From DAOSEK01 sp035363095 (GTDB taxonomy: Archaea; Nanobdellota; Nanobdellia; Woesearchaeales; UBA119), in assembly GCA_035363095.1 (NCBI GenBank), contig DAOSEK010000027.1, positions 1-12,536 on the forward strand: a DNA stretch of 12,536 nt, read 5' to 3'. The translations under genes and the position numbers were made by a program. The notes under the pieces are model-generated. The model was not told the DNA's origin. It saw only the letters and a list, made by a program, of their open reading frames with translations, and made no database searches. Numbering within the stretch: the first letter of the stretch is position 1; each line of letters opens with the position of its first letter. Shown piece after piece: positions 1 to 8,100 of this stretch.

Positions 1-9
1 TAATCTTTT

Positions 10-43
10 AGCCCGAATTCTGAATTAGACATAACATCGGGCT
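10..43. repeat. Perfect 7-bp inverted repeat, leader hairpin
   Basis: AGCCCGA (10-16) and TCGGGCT (37-43) are perfect reverse complements around a 20-base loop. The loop holds a smaller AATT-CTG-AATT palindrome (16-26). The right arm also belongs to a competing longer stem with 125-136, so the two folds exclude each other. It could be the end of an upstream transcript; nothing upstream is visible. Confidence 0.55.
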
Positions 44-52
44 TAAGGGAAG

Positions 53-71
53 TTTTTTGCGTAGCAAAAAA
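53..71. repeat. 8-bp hairpin with GTA loop
   Basis: TTTTTTGC (53-60), loop GTA, GCAAAAAA (64-71). The stem is perfect. It lies within the 39-136 branched region and has the same design as the next hairpin (T-run plus GC on the loop side). Confidence 0.6.
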
Positions 72-87
72 TTTGGGAGAGAAACGA

Positions 88-104
88 ATTTTGCTTGGCA
101 AAAT
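88..104. repeat. 7-bp hairpin with TTG loop
   Basis: ATTTTGC (88-94), loop TTG, GCAAAAT (98-104). The stem is perfect and has the same T-run-GC / GC-A-run build as the hairpin at 53-71, so the two look like diverged copies of one unit. Confidence 0.6.
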
Positions 105-146
105 AGCGAAGCGGTCGGTTCGAACCCTTTAAGCCCTGTTAAATAT

Positions 147-181
147 GTTTTCCGTTACGAGCGAAGCGGAGTTCGGAAAAC
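147..181. repeat. 8-bp stem enclosing a GCGAAGC mini-hairpin
   Basis: GTTTTCCG (147-154) pairs perfectly with CGGAAAAC (174-181). The 19-base loop contains GCGAAGC (161-167) and a GGAGTTC heptamer (168-174) that recurs at 304-310 and 356-362. Confidence 0.55.
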
Positions 182-193
182 CTGCGTCCGCAG
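182..193. repeat. 5-bp hairpin CTGCG-TC-CGCAG
   Basis: Short perfect stem directly adjoining the 147-181 hairpin. It is GC-rich against an AT-rich background. It is weak evidence alone but part of the same hairpin-dense leader. Confidence 0.4.
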
Positions 194-301
194 AGTAAAA
201 TTTCCATTTCCAATCAATTCGACCGCAGGGAGTGTAAATGTGCGAAGCACTGTGGAGTTTCGTTCCTTCAAGCACGAAGTGCCATAGAGAACAAGTATGG
301 A

Positions 302-320
302 GGGGAGTTCTTTTTTTATC
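302..320 (+). terminator. G-run followed by T7 tract, terminator-like; outer inverted repeat, left copy
   Basis: GGGGAGTTC is followed by seven T residues (311-317). Archaeal intrinsic termination relies on T-runs, so this may end a transcript from upstream. The same motif (GGGGGAGTT plus T-run) occurs in reverse complement at 12524-12536, making it the outermost of three mirrored motifs around the operon. Confidence 0.35.
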
Positions 321-352
321 AAAGCCGAAGGCTCATCATGTCAATACATCAA

Positions 353-363
353 GGGGGAGTTCC
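353..363 (+). repeat. Middle inverted repeat GGGGGAGTTCC, left copy
   Basis: Eleven bases are perfectly reverse-complementary to GGAACTCCCCC at 12502-12512, on the other side of the operon. The GGAGTTC core also occurs at 168-174 and 304-310, so it belongs to a small leader repeat family. Confidence 0.55.
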
Positions 364-407
364 GTTCAATAAAAGCGAACAAAGTGAGCCATCAAGAACA
401 AGAAGAG

Positions 408-421
408 GGGGGTGAGAAAAC
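408..421 (+). repeat. Inner inverted repeat GGGGGTGAGAAAAC, left copy
   Basis: Fourteen bases match perfectly the reverse complement of 12428-12441, just after the last stop codon. AGAA lies outside the motif on both sides, with two extra bases on the left. This copy sits about 15 bases upstream of the TATA element and could double as an operator site for the RHH protein. It contains GGTGA, but it is too far from a start codon to be a ribosome-binding site. Confidence 0.65.
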
Positions 422-436
422 ACAAAAACAGCAATA

Positions 437-444
437 TTTATAAG
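437..444 (+). promoter_or_regulatory. Archaeal TATA box of the defence operon
   Basis: TTTATAAG resembles the archaeal TATA consensus, with an A-rich stretch (422-434) upstream that could serve as the BRE. A start of transcription about 25 bases downstream would fall near 465, leaving a very short leader before the ATG at 477. It is the only good promoter I find before the operon, and the continuous gene overlaps imply one transcript. Confidence 0.55.
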
Positions 445-465
445 TATGTGCAATTATTTATTCTT

Positions 466-470
466 AGGTG
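466..470 (+). promoter_or_regulatory. Ribosome-binding site AGGTG for the RHH gene
   Basis: AGGTG is complementary to the archaeal 16S rRNA 3' end and lies six bases before the ATG at 477. It fixes the start of the small first gene and supports that gene being real. Confidence 0.6.
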
Positions 471-476
471 GGTTAA

Positions 477-623
477 ATGGAGTCAAAAAATATCACATTG
501 AAAGTAAATTCTGAACTTTATGATAAATATAGAGAGATTTGTAAGCAAGAAGGTTGGATAGTATCTCGTCAATTTGAAAAATGTATGGAAGAAGAGTTAA
601 GAAAAAGAGAGGCGAGAAAATGA
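477..623 (+). CDS. Small ribbon-helix-helix (Arc/CopG-type) protein
   Basis: This gene encodes 48 residues. The N-terminal strand reads NITLKV (residues 5-10), the length and polarity expected for the DNA-contacting beta strand of RHH dimers. Two predicted helices follow (about 13-25 and 30-46), separated by a GW turn (26-27). The size is typical for a minimal Arc/CopG/MetJ-fold regulator. The start is supported by AGGTG six bases upstream and a TATA box. The stop overlaps the helicase ATG in an ATGA (620-623), so the two are translationally coupled. As first gene of the operon it is most likely an autorepressor. It could also be an antitoxin-like partner for one of the downstream HEPN proteins. 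The fold call rests on pattern reading only; the gene is shorter than many annotation cut-offs and easily missed. Confidence 0.75.
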   Translation: MESKNITLKVNSELYDKYREICKQEGWIVSRQFEKCMEEELRKREARK

Positions 624-3600
624 GTGATAACGATTTAACTTTTATTACAAATGAAGAGGGTCATAAACTTATAGATCGTTTTAATACTCTTACTAAAGGC
701 ACTAAGTTTTTTGATTGCTTAGTTGGATATTTTTATTCAAGTGGTTTTCATGCAATGTATAAATCATTTGAGAATACTGAAAAAATTAGAATTCTTATAG
801 GTATAAGCACAGATAAAAAAACATTTGATTTAATTCAAGAAGCAGAAGATTCTGATGCTCAACAACAATTAGGTTTTTCTAGTAAAGAAGCAAAAGTTCA
901 TTTTTCTGATAAAGTTGTTGAAGAGATGAATAATTCTAAAGATTCAAAAAATGTCGAAGAAGGAATTATGAAATTTATTGAGTGGCTTAGGTCTGGAAAG
1001 TTGGAAATTCGTGTTTATCCTGCTGAACGAATTCATGCAAAATTATATATTATGACTTCAAGCGGTGGCGGTTTTGGAGATAAAGGAAGAGTTATCACTG
1101 GTTCAAGTAATTTTACTCAAGCAGGATTAAGAGATAATTTAGAATTAAATGTTGAGTTGAAAGATAGTAGAGATTATGATTACGCATTAAATAAATTTAA
1201 TGAACTTTGGGCTAATTCTACTGATGTTTCAGAAAAGTATGTTGAAACTATTAATACAAATACATGGCTTAATGATGAAATCACTCCTTATGAATTATTC
1301 TTGAAATTTTTATATGAATTTCTTAAAGAGAAGATTCAACTAGATCAAGAAGAAATTAAAAACGAGTATAAACCTGAAAACTTCATGGAATTGGAATATC
1401 AGAAAGATGCTGTTCGAGATGCTAAAATGAAACTTGAAGAGTATGGCGGAGTTTTTATTTCTGATGTTGTTGGTCTTGGAAAAACTTTTATGACTACTAT
1501 GCTTGCTCAACAATTAGATGGTGGAACTTTAGTTCTTGCACCACCAATATTATTAGATAAAAATAATCCGGGTTCTTGGAGAAATGCTTTTTTTGAATTT
1601 GGAGTAAATAGAGCAGAATTCGAATCCATTGGTAAATTAGACCAAGTATTGAAAAGAGGAACAGATAGATACCAAAATGTCATTATTGATGAAGCTCACA
1701 GATTTAGAACAGAATCAACGCAAATGTATGAACAATTGTATAAAATTTGCAGAGGAAAAAGAGTTATTTTAGTTACTGCAACACCATTAAATAATACTCC
1801 AATGGATATTTTGGCTTTAATTAAATTATTTCAGAATGCTCATAAATCTACTCTTCCAAATCCAAAAGTTAGAGATTTAGAAAAATACTTTAAAGCATTA
1901 CAAGCAAAATTAAAGAATTTACATAGACAAGAAAATAAGGAAGATTACCTTAAAATTGTAAAGGAAAATGCTGAAGATATTAGAGATAATGTTTTACAAT
2001 ATTTAATGGTTAGAAGAACAAGAACAATTATTGACAAGTACTATGGTAAAGATTTACAAAAACAAAAGTTAGTTTTTCCTAAAGTAAAAGAGCCTGAAGC
2101 AATTATTTATAATTTTTCTGATGATGTTGATAATATCTTCAATAAGACTTTAAAGTTAGTTGCAAAGGATTTCAAGTATTCTCGTTATACACCATTACTT
2201 TATCTAAAAGAAGAACTTCCAGAAAATCAACAGACGCCACAAAGAAACATGGGTCGTTGGATGAAAATTCTTCTATTGAAAAGATTAGAAAGTAGCTTTT
2301 ATGCTTTCAAAAAATCAATAGGCAGATTTATTTATTCGTATAAACGATTCTTAGAAGAATATGAGAAAGGTTATGTTTTCATAAGTGAGAAATATACTTC
2401 TAAAGTTTTTGAATTATTAGAAGATGATGATATTGATGCAGTTGATAAATTAATAGAAGCAGAAAAAGCAAAAAAAGAACCTGCAAACAAGTTTAATGAT
2501 GATTTCGTTGATGACTTAAAATCAGATATGAAAATATTAAATGAAATTGAAGCAATGTGGCGAAATGTTGAGACCGATCCAAAGCTAGAAGAATTCATCA
2601 AGGTTCTAAAGAAGAATAAACATCTTAAAGAAAATAAATTAATTGTTTTTACTGAATCTAAAGAAACAGCAGAATATCTTGAATCAAAATTGAATCCAAT
2701 TTTTAACAATAAAGTTTTAGCTTATTCAAGTATTTCAGGAGAAGCAACAAGAGAAAGGATAATTGAAAACTTTGATCCTGCTTCAAGAACAAAGAAAAAT
2801 GATGTACGAATTTTAGTAACTACTGAAATATTATCTGAAGGTGTAAACCTAAACAGGTCAAATATTGTAGTGAATTATGATATCCCATGGAATCCAATAA
2901 GAATGATGCAAAGAGTAGGTCGTATCAACAGAGTTGGAAAGAATCTTCCTTTTGATGAAATTTATACATATAATTTTTTCCCAGCAGGACCGATAAACGA
3001 TCAGATGGGATTAACTGAAGCGGCAGAAGTCAAAATTCAATCATTTATAGAAATGCTTGGAAATGATGCAAAATTATTAACAGATGAAGATATTAAATCT
3101 CATGAATTATTTAGAAGATTAAATTCTAAAGAAATCGTAACAGGAGAAGATGAAACAGAAGATACAGAATTAGAATGGCTCTTAAAATTAAGAGATATAC
3201 GAGACAATAATCCTGATTTATTTGAAAAAATAAAAAGACTTCCTAAAAAATCAAGAACTGCAAGAAAAAAAGAAGGCACCGTAGGATTATTTACTTTCTT
3301 TAGAAAAGGCAAATTAAGAAAATTATATTATAATAATGAGGGTTTCATCAACGAAATTGATTTTTCGGAAGCAGTTGCTTTACTTAATGCAATAAAATCT
3401 GATAAGAAAATGAAATTAAGTGAAGATTTCTATAAATTATTAGAACAAAACAAAAAAGAATTTTCAGATTTCTTTGTTAAAGAAGTTGATGCTCAAACTT
3501 CAGGAAGTAGAGGGCATGAAGGAAAAATCAAAGCAATAATAAAAGCAGTATTAAAAAAACCAATTGGCTTAACAGATGATGACGAAGAATATTTAAGGAG

Positions 3601-3820
3601 CATATTGAACCTAATTCAAGAAGGTTCAATAACTAAAAAAACACTTCAAAAACTAAATAATGCAATTAAGAAAGAAGATATTAATCCATTAAAGATACTT
3701 GCAAAAATAAGAATGGTTATCCCTGAAAATTCAGAATTTTTCAAAGATACTTATGCAAGTTTCTCTGGAAATATTGAAGGACCTAAAGAAGTCATATTAT
3801 CGGAGATGTTCATAAAATGA
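620..3820 (+). CDS. PLD-family nuclease / SNF2-type helicase fusion
   Basis: 1066 residues counted from the ATG at 620. An in-frame ATG at 581 lies inside the RHH gene; the 620 start makes an ATGA overlap and has GAGGCGA at 609-615. The N-terminal PLD-like domain (about 15-200) shows H139-A-K141 and GSSNFT (161-166), followed by a typical NLELN. The Asp expected five residues after the Lys in a full HKD motif is a Thr (146). The superfamily 2 helicase core has Walker A GLGKT (285-289, K288), DEAH (357-360), TATP (386-389), EGVN (740-743) and QRVGRINR (764-771). A charged helical insert lies between the two RecA-like lobes. The final 250 residues have no domain I recognise. Likely role: ATP-driven translocation on DNA linked to nuclease or DNA-binding activity in a restriction-type defence complex with the next two genes. 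Confidence 0.9.
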   Translation: MSDNDLTFITNEEGHKLIDRFNTLTKGTKFFDCLVGYFYSSGFHAMYKSFENTEKIRILIGISTDKKTFDLIQEAEDSDAQQQLGFSSKEAKVHFSDKVVEEMNNSKDSKNVEEGIMKFIEWLRSGKLEIRVYPAERIHAKLYIMTSSGGGFGDKGRVITGSSNFTQAGLRDNLELNVELKDSRDYDYALNKFNELWANSTDVSEKYVETINTNTWLNDEITPYELFLKFLYEFLKEKIQLDQEEIKNEYKPENFMELEYQKDAVRDAKMKLEEYGGVFISDVVGLGKTFMTTMLAQQLDGGTLVLAPPILLDKNNPGSWRNAFFEFGVNRAEFESIGKLDQVLKRGTDRYQNVIIDEAHRFRTESTQMYEQLYKICRGKRVILVTATPLNNTPMDILALIKLFQNAHKSTLPNPKVRDLEKYFKALQAKLKNLHRQENKEDYLKIVKENAEDIRDNVLQYLMVRRTRTIIDKYYGKDLQKQKLVFPKVKEPEAIIYNFSDDVDNIFNKTLKLVAKDFKYSRYTPLLYLKEELPENQQTPQRNMGRWMKILLLKRLESSFYAFKKSIGRFIYSYKRFLEEYEKGYVFISEKYTSKVFELLEDDDIDAVDKLIEAEKAKKEPANKFNDDFVDDLKSDMKILNEIEAMWRNVETDPKLEEFIKVLKKNKHLKENKLIVFTESKETAEYLESKLNPIFNNKVLAYSSISGEATRERIIENFDPASRTKKNDVRILVTTEILSEGVNLNRSNIVVNYDIPWNPIRMMQRVGRINRVGKNLPFDEIYTYNFFPAGPINDQMGLTEAAEVKIQSFIEMLGNDAKLLTDEDIKSHELFRRLNSKEIVTGEDETEDTELEWLLKLRDIRDNNPDLFEKIKRLPKKSRTARKKEGTVGLFTFFRKGKLRKLYYNNEGFINEIDFSEAVALLNAIKSDKKMKLSEDFYKLLEQNKKEFSDFFVKEVDAQTSGSRGHEGKIKAIIKAVLKKPIGLTDDDEEYLRSILNLIQEGSITKKTLQKLNNAIKKEDINPLKILAKIRMVIPENSEFFKDTYASFSGNIEGPKEVILSEMFIK

Positions 3821-5172
3821 AATATATTGAATCAGAAATTTTAGAATTAAAGAAATCAACAGCTGAGTTGAATGAAGCAATTAATTCAATAGTTGCAATT
3901 CTGAACAAACATAGTTCTGGTGAATTAATTTTTGGAATAAGTCCCAAAGGTGATGTTTTAGGTCAAGAAGTGTCTGAAAAAACACTGCGAGATATTTCTC
4001 AAAAAATAGCTAATTCAATTGAGCCAAAAATTTATCCTGAAATTAAAAAATCAAGAATAAATAATAAAGATTGTGTTATTGTAAAATTTTCTGGTTATGA
4101 ACCTACGTATTATGCTTTTGGAAGAGCATATATTAGAGTTGCAGATGAAGATAAAATTATGTCTGCTAAAGAAATTGAAAAAAGAATACAACAAAAAAGC
4201 ACATTAAAATGGGATTCTTTAGAAACTGCTGAAAAAATTACATCTATTTCTGAAGAAACATTAAAGAATTACTTGGAAAAAGCAAATACCTCTAAAAGAA
4301 TAAATTATAAATTTACATCAGTAAAAGAAGTTTTAGACAAGTTACATTTACTGAAAAATGATTCTTTAACTAATGCTTCTATAGTATTATTTTCAAAAAA
4401 TAAACCTGTTGAAGTCCAATTAGCAGTTTTTGCAGGAACTACAAAGATGACTTTTTTAGATATAAAACAATATGAAGAAAATATTGTTGAATTGCTTGAA
4501 ATTTGTGAATCATATATTAAAGAGCGTATTAATTGGAGAGCTGATTTATCTGGAAGTAAAAGAATTGAAATTCCTGAGATTCCTGTTCGTGCATTAAAAG
4601 AAGCATTAGTAAATTCATTTTGTCATAGAGATTATACTGCTCCTGAAAGTAACAAGATTGCAATTTACAAAGATAGAGTTGAAATTTGGAATCCCGGTAA
4701 TTTCCCAGAAGGGTATAAACCACTTGATTATGTAAAAAAAGATTTACCATCTATTTTGCGTAATCCATTAATTGCAAATATTTTTTTCTTAAGTGAAGAT
4801 GTTGAAAAATGGGGTTCAGGACTTCGTAGAATTTATGAGGAATGTGCTTCTCAAGGCGTTAAAGTTGAATTTGAAGTGTTAAAATACGGGTTTAGCGTTA
4901 TATTTTATCGGAGTAAATCGGACACAAATCAGGCACAAATCGGGCAGAATGTTGACACAAATGTTGACACAAATGTTGACACAAATCCTTTAATAAGGCA
5001 AAATTGGATTATTTCTTATTTAAAAGAAAATAAACAAATAAAGAGTAAATTAATACAATCTAAATTTAAAATTAGTAGAGAAATAGCATCAAGAGACTTA
5101 AATTATTTAATTGAAAAAGATAAAATTGTTAAAAAAGGTGCTGGAAATAATGTGTGGTATGAGTTAAAATGA
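3817..5172 (+). CDS. Schlafen AlbA_2 / GHKL (RecG-like, HATPase_c_4) ATPase with winged helix
   Basis: 451 residues. The N-terminal AlbA_2 (Schlafen-type) domain has the E-x-x-ELK signature (E7, E10, K12), then IVAILN and a glycine-rich GELIFGI...G-x-V-x-G (35-49). The GHKL-type ATPase module often annotated as RecG C-terminal shows ALKEALVNSFCHRDY (259-273; N-box E262/N266), DRVEIWNPG (286-294), a RNPLIA stretch and WGSGL (332-336). A low-complexity linker of VDTN repeats precedes a C-terminal winged-helix domain (about 395-451). The start overlaps the helicase stop by ATGA, with GGAGATG nine bases upstream. Related proteins serve as the ATPase component in helicase-methylase-ATPase loci. 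Despite the database name it is not a RecG helicase. Whether AlbA_2 here is a nuclease or only binds nucleic acid cannot be judged from sequence. Confidence 0.88.
   Translation: MKYIESEILELKKSTAELNEAINSIVAILNKHSSGELIFGISPKGDVLGQEVSEKTLRDISQKIANSIEPKIYPEIKKSRINNKDCVIVKFSGYEPTYYAFGRAYIRVADEDKIMSAKEIEKRIQQKSTLKWDSLETAEKITSISEETLKNYLEKANTSKRINYKFTSVKEVLDKLHLLKNDSLTNASIVLFSKNKPVEVQLAVFAGTTKMTFLDIKQYEENIVELLEICESYIKERINWRADLSGSKRIEIPEIPVRALKEALVNSFCHRDYTAPESNKIAIYKDRVEIWNPGNFPEGYKPLDYVKKDLPSILRNPLIANIFFLSEDVEKWGSGLRRIYEECASQGVKVEFEVLKYGFSVIFYRSKSDTNQAQIGQNVDTNVDTNVDTNPLIRQNWIISYLKENKQIKSKLIQSKFKISREIASRDLNYLIEKDKIVKKGAGNNVWYELK
4918..4986 (+). repeat. In-frame 12-bp tandem repeat coding VDTN linker
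   Basis: GTTGACACAAAT is present three times head to tail (4951-4962, 4963-4974, 4975-4986). It is preceded by degenerate relatives (TCGGACACAAAT at 4918-4929 and shorter variants to 4950). The unit is a multiple of three, so copy-number change would alter the linker between the ATPase and winged-helix domains by four residues without breaking the frame. Confidence 0.85.
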
Positions 5173-8100
5173 ACGAGCAACAAGCAAAATGGTTATTAGA
5201 TGAAACATTCAATCAAGAATTTGATGTTTTAAAGTTTTCAAACTTTCTAAAAGAGTTAGTAAATAATTCAAATCTATATACTCAAGATAAAACTCAATTT
5301 GTTGCAGGAGAATTTAGAGATTATATATTAAAAGTTGAAAAATTAGGTCAATATAAAGATAAAGCAGGAAAATCTATGGAACTTCTTGCTATAAAACTTG
5401 CAAAACATTCTTCTCTTGAAAGAGCAAGAACAATGCAGAGAAATTTTATTGCTAAATGGCTTGCAAAAAATCCTGATGAACCTGAGGGTGCTATTGTTGG
5501 ATTTTATGATGATGAAAAAGACTGGAGATTCTCATTTGTAAAACTAGAATACAATCTTATTAAAGATGAAAAAGGTAATCTCAAAGCAAAAAAAGAGCTT
5601 ACTCCTGCAAAAAGATATTCTTATCTTGTAGGTCCAAACGAACCAAATCACACTTGTAAAAAACAATTCGTAGAACTATTATCTAGTGATCATGACCCTT
5701 TATTTGAAGAAATTGAACGGTCTTTTGGAATTGAAAAAGTTACAAAGGAATTTTTTGAAGAATACAAAAAGAGATTTTTGGACTTAAAAGAATCTCTTGA
5801 AAAAGTAATTAAAAATGATGCCGTTGTTAAAGCTGAATTTGTCAATATTACTGGAGAAGAGAATCTTGAAAGATATGTTGTAGAATTTTCTAAAAAACTA
5901 CTTGGTCAGATTGTTTTCTTGTATTTTTTACAGAAAAAAGGTTGGCTTGGTGTAAGAAAAGATGATACGGGAAGATTTAAGGATTGGGGAACAGGACCGA
6001 AAGATTTTATGAAGCGATTATTTAATAGAGAATATTGCTCTTATAATAATTTCTTTAATGATGTTTTAGAACCATTATTTTATAATACCCTTGCAATAAA
6101 AAGAAATGATGATTTTTCAGACAAATTTGATTGTAAAATCCCATTCTTAAATGGCGGATTATTTGAGCCACTTGATGGCTATGATTGGATGAATACCAAT
6201 ATTTATATTGAAAATTCAATATTTGAAGATATTTTCAGAACTTTTGATGAATTTAATTTCACAGTTAAAGAAGATGAACCTTTAGAAAAAGAAGTTGCAG
6301 TAGACCCTGAAATGCTTGGAAAAGTATTTGAGAATTTACTAGAAGTAACTGATAGAAAATCAAAAGGTGCGTTTTATACTCCTAGAGAGATTGTTCATTA
6401 TATGTGTCAGCAATCTTTGATAAATTATTTAGAGACTAATTCTTCTATTCCTCGTAAAGATATTGAGAAGTTTATTCAAGAAGGAGATAAATATTTAGAC
6501 CAAACAATTAAAGCACAAGAACACAAGAAAAAATATCATGGAAACGTGTATGGAGTTGACTCAGAATATACAATTCCTAAATCAATTGAAGAAAATTGTG
6601 AAAAAATTGATGATTTATTGAGAACTATTAAAGTAGTTGATCCTGCTGTTGGTTCAGGTGCGTTTCCTGTTGGAATGATGAATGAGATAGTAAAAGCTCG
6701 TTCAATATTATCAATTTATTTTGATTCTGAGCGAGATGTTTCTGAAATTAAAAGAGAATGTATTGAAAATTCGCTTTATGGCGTAGATATTATGCCTTCA
6801 GCTGTTGATATTTGTCAATTACGATTTTGGCTTTCTTTAGTTGTTGATGAACTTGATAGAAAGAAAATAAAGCCACTTCCTAACTTAGATAATAAAATTA
6901 TGTGTGGAAATTCTTTACTTGAAGAATTTGAAGGCGTGAAATTATTTGATGATTCTTTACTAGGAGAAGAAGTTAAAGACATTAGACCTGAACTTGACAG
7001 GATTGAGAAAGAGATTAAAGAACTCAATCTAAAAGCAGGAGAGATAATTTTAGGAAAATCTAAAGGAAGCATTGACGATATTAAGAAAGCAATTAAGAAA
7101 TTAGAAAGAGAGAAAAATAAATTAACAACAAAACCTGAAACTAAGGATACTAACTTAACTTTAACCAATTTTGATAAAGTAACAAGAGACGAAGCAAAAA
7201 TAAAATTAAAGAAACTAAAAGCAAAACAAAAAGAATTCTTTAACTCGTTCGACAGAGATACAAAAAAACAATTAAAACAAGAAATTGAAAAATTAGAATG
7301 GGAGCTTATTGAAGCGACATTAAAACAGCAAGGAAATGAAGAAGCAATAAAGAAACTTAATTCAATCATGAAAAGCAAAAGTAAACCATTCTTTTTATGG
7401 AAATTATATTTTGCAGAAGTATTTCAAAGAGAGAATCCTGGATTTGATGTTGTTATTGGAAATCCTCCTTATGTTCGTCAAGAAGAAATTAAAGAATATA
7501 AAGAAGTGTTAAAGAACAATTATGAGTCGGCAAATGGAACTGCTGATTTATATTGTTATTTTCTGGAATTATCTCATAAAATATTGAGATTGCATGCATC
7601 TAGTGCTTTTATTACTTCTAATAAATATCTTCGAGCAAATTATGGAGTTGGTATTAGAGAATTTTTATTAAAACAAACAAACATAAGTAAATTATTAGAT
7701 TTTGGTGGTTATAAGGTATTTGATACCGCCACTGTAGATACAATTATATCAATATTCAAAAAAGAAACAGGTTTAAGCAATAATATTGAATGTGTCAATT
7801 TTAAGAAAACATTTTCTGAAAGTTCACAATTATCAAATTTTATAGCTAGGAATAAATTTATTATTAAACAATCTAACCTCAGCAAAAGCGGTTGGGTTCT
7901 ATTAAATAATAATTATTTAGAATTAAAGAATAAAATTGAATCTAAAGGAGAACAGATTGATAAAAGTTTTAAAATTTATAGAGGTATTACAACAGGTGCA
8001 AATTCCGCATTTTTAGTTGATAACATAAAAATTAATGAGTATAACTTGGAGCCTGAGTTACTTAGACCAATTTTACAAGGAAAAGAAATTTATCGTTACC

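Larger units (their letters stand above)
39..136. repeat. Long-range imperfect stem GGGCTTAAGGG / CCCTTTAAGCCC
   Basis: GGGCTTAAGGG (39-49) pairs with CCCTTTAAGCCC (125-136) over 11 base pairs with a single bulged base. The enclosed segment contains three further hairpins and the 10-base palindrome GGTTCGAACC (117-126). The overall shape is a branched fold, which could act as structured RNA or as a DNA cruciform cluster. The GGTTCGAACC stretch resembles a tRNA T-arm, and GGGCTTA/TAAGCCC would make a 7-bp acceptor, but I cannot build the D-arm or anticodon arm. I therefore do not call a tRNA. Confidence 0.45.
106..333. repeat. Cluster of five C-GAA-G triloop mini-hairpins
   Basis: Five short perfect stems closed by C-G around a GAA triloop occur within 228 bases: GCGAAGC at 106-112 and 161-167, GTGCGAAGCAC at 240-250, GCACGAAGTGC at 272-282 and AGCCGAAGGCT at 323-333. 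The arms differ while the C-GAA-G core is constant, so structure rather than sequence seems to be kept. d(GCGAAGC) is known from biophysical work to form an unusually heat-stable DNA mini-hairpin. The segment has no convincing gene. A role as RNA structure, replication or recombination signal, or an intergenic repeat family, is open. Confidence 0.6.

Noticed and set aside
39..137. tRNA gene or tRNA-derived attachment site
   Set aside because: A 7-bp acceptor-like stem and GGTTCGAACC are present, but the T-stem pairs poorly and no D-arm or anticodon loop can be drawn. tRNAscan-SE would settle it.
57..287. Open frame of 76 codons in the leader
   Set aside because: It would start at a TTG inside a hairpin without a ribosome-binding site, runs through several perfect hairpins, and its product has no recognisable domain and an odd composition.
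302..412. G-quadruplex formed by the G-runs at 302-305, 353-357 and 407-412
   Set aside because: There are only three runs and they are about 50 bases apart, too far for an ordinary intramolecular quadruplex.
581..619. Earlier in-frame start for the helicase
   Set aside because: It lies inside the RHH gene. The ATG at 620 gives an ATGA overlap like the next three junctions and begins directly at the conserved-looking domain.
4918..4986. CRISPR-like array
   Set aside because: Units are 12 bases, directly adjacent without spacers, and in frame within a gene.
6815..7378. 187-codon minus-strand frame inside the methylase
   Set aside because: The serine/phenylalanine-rich product is the complement of the lysine-rich coiled-coil-like region. 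It and the other minus-strand frames are shadows of strong + strand genes.
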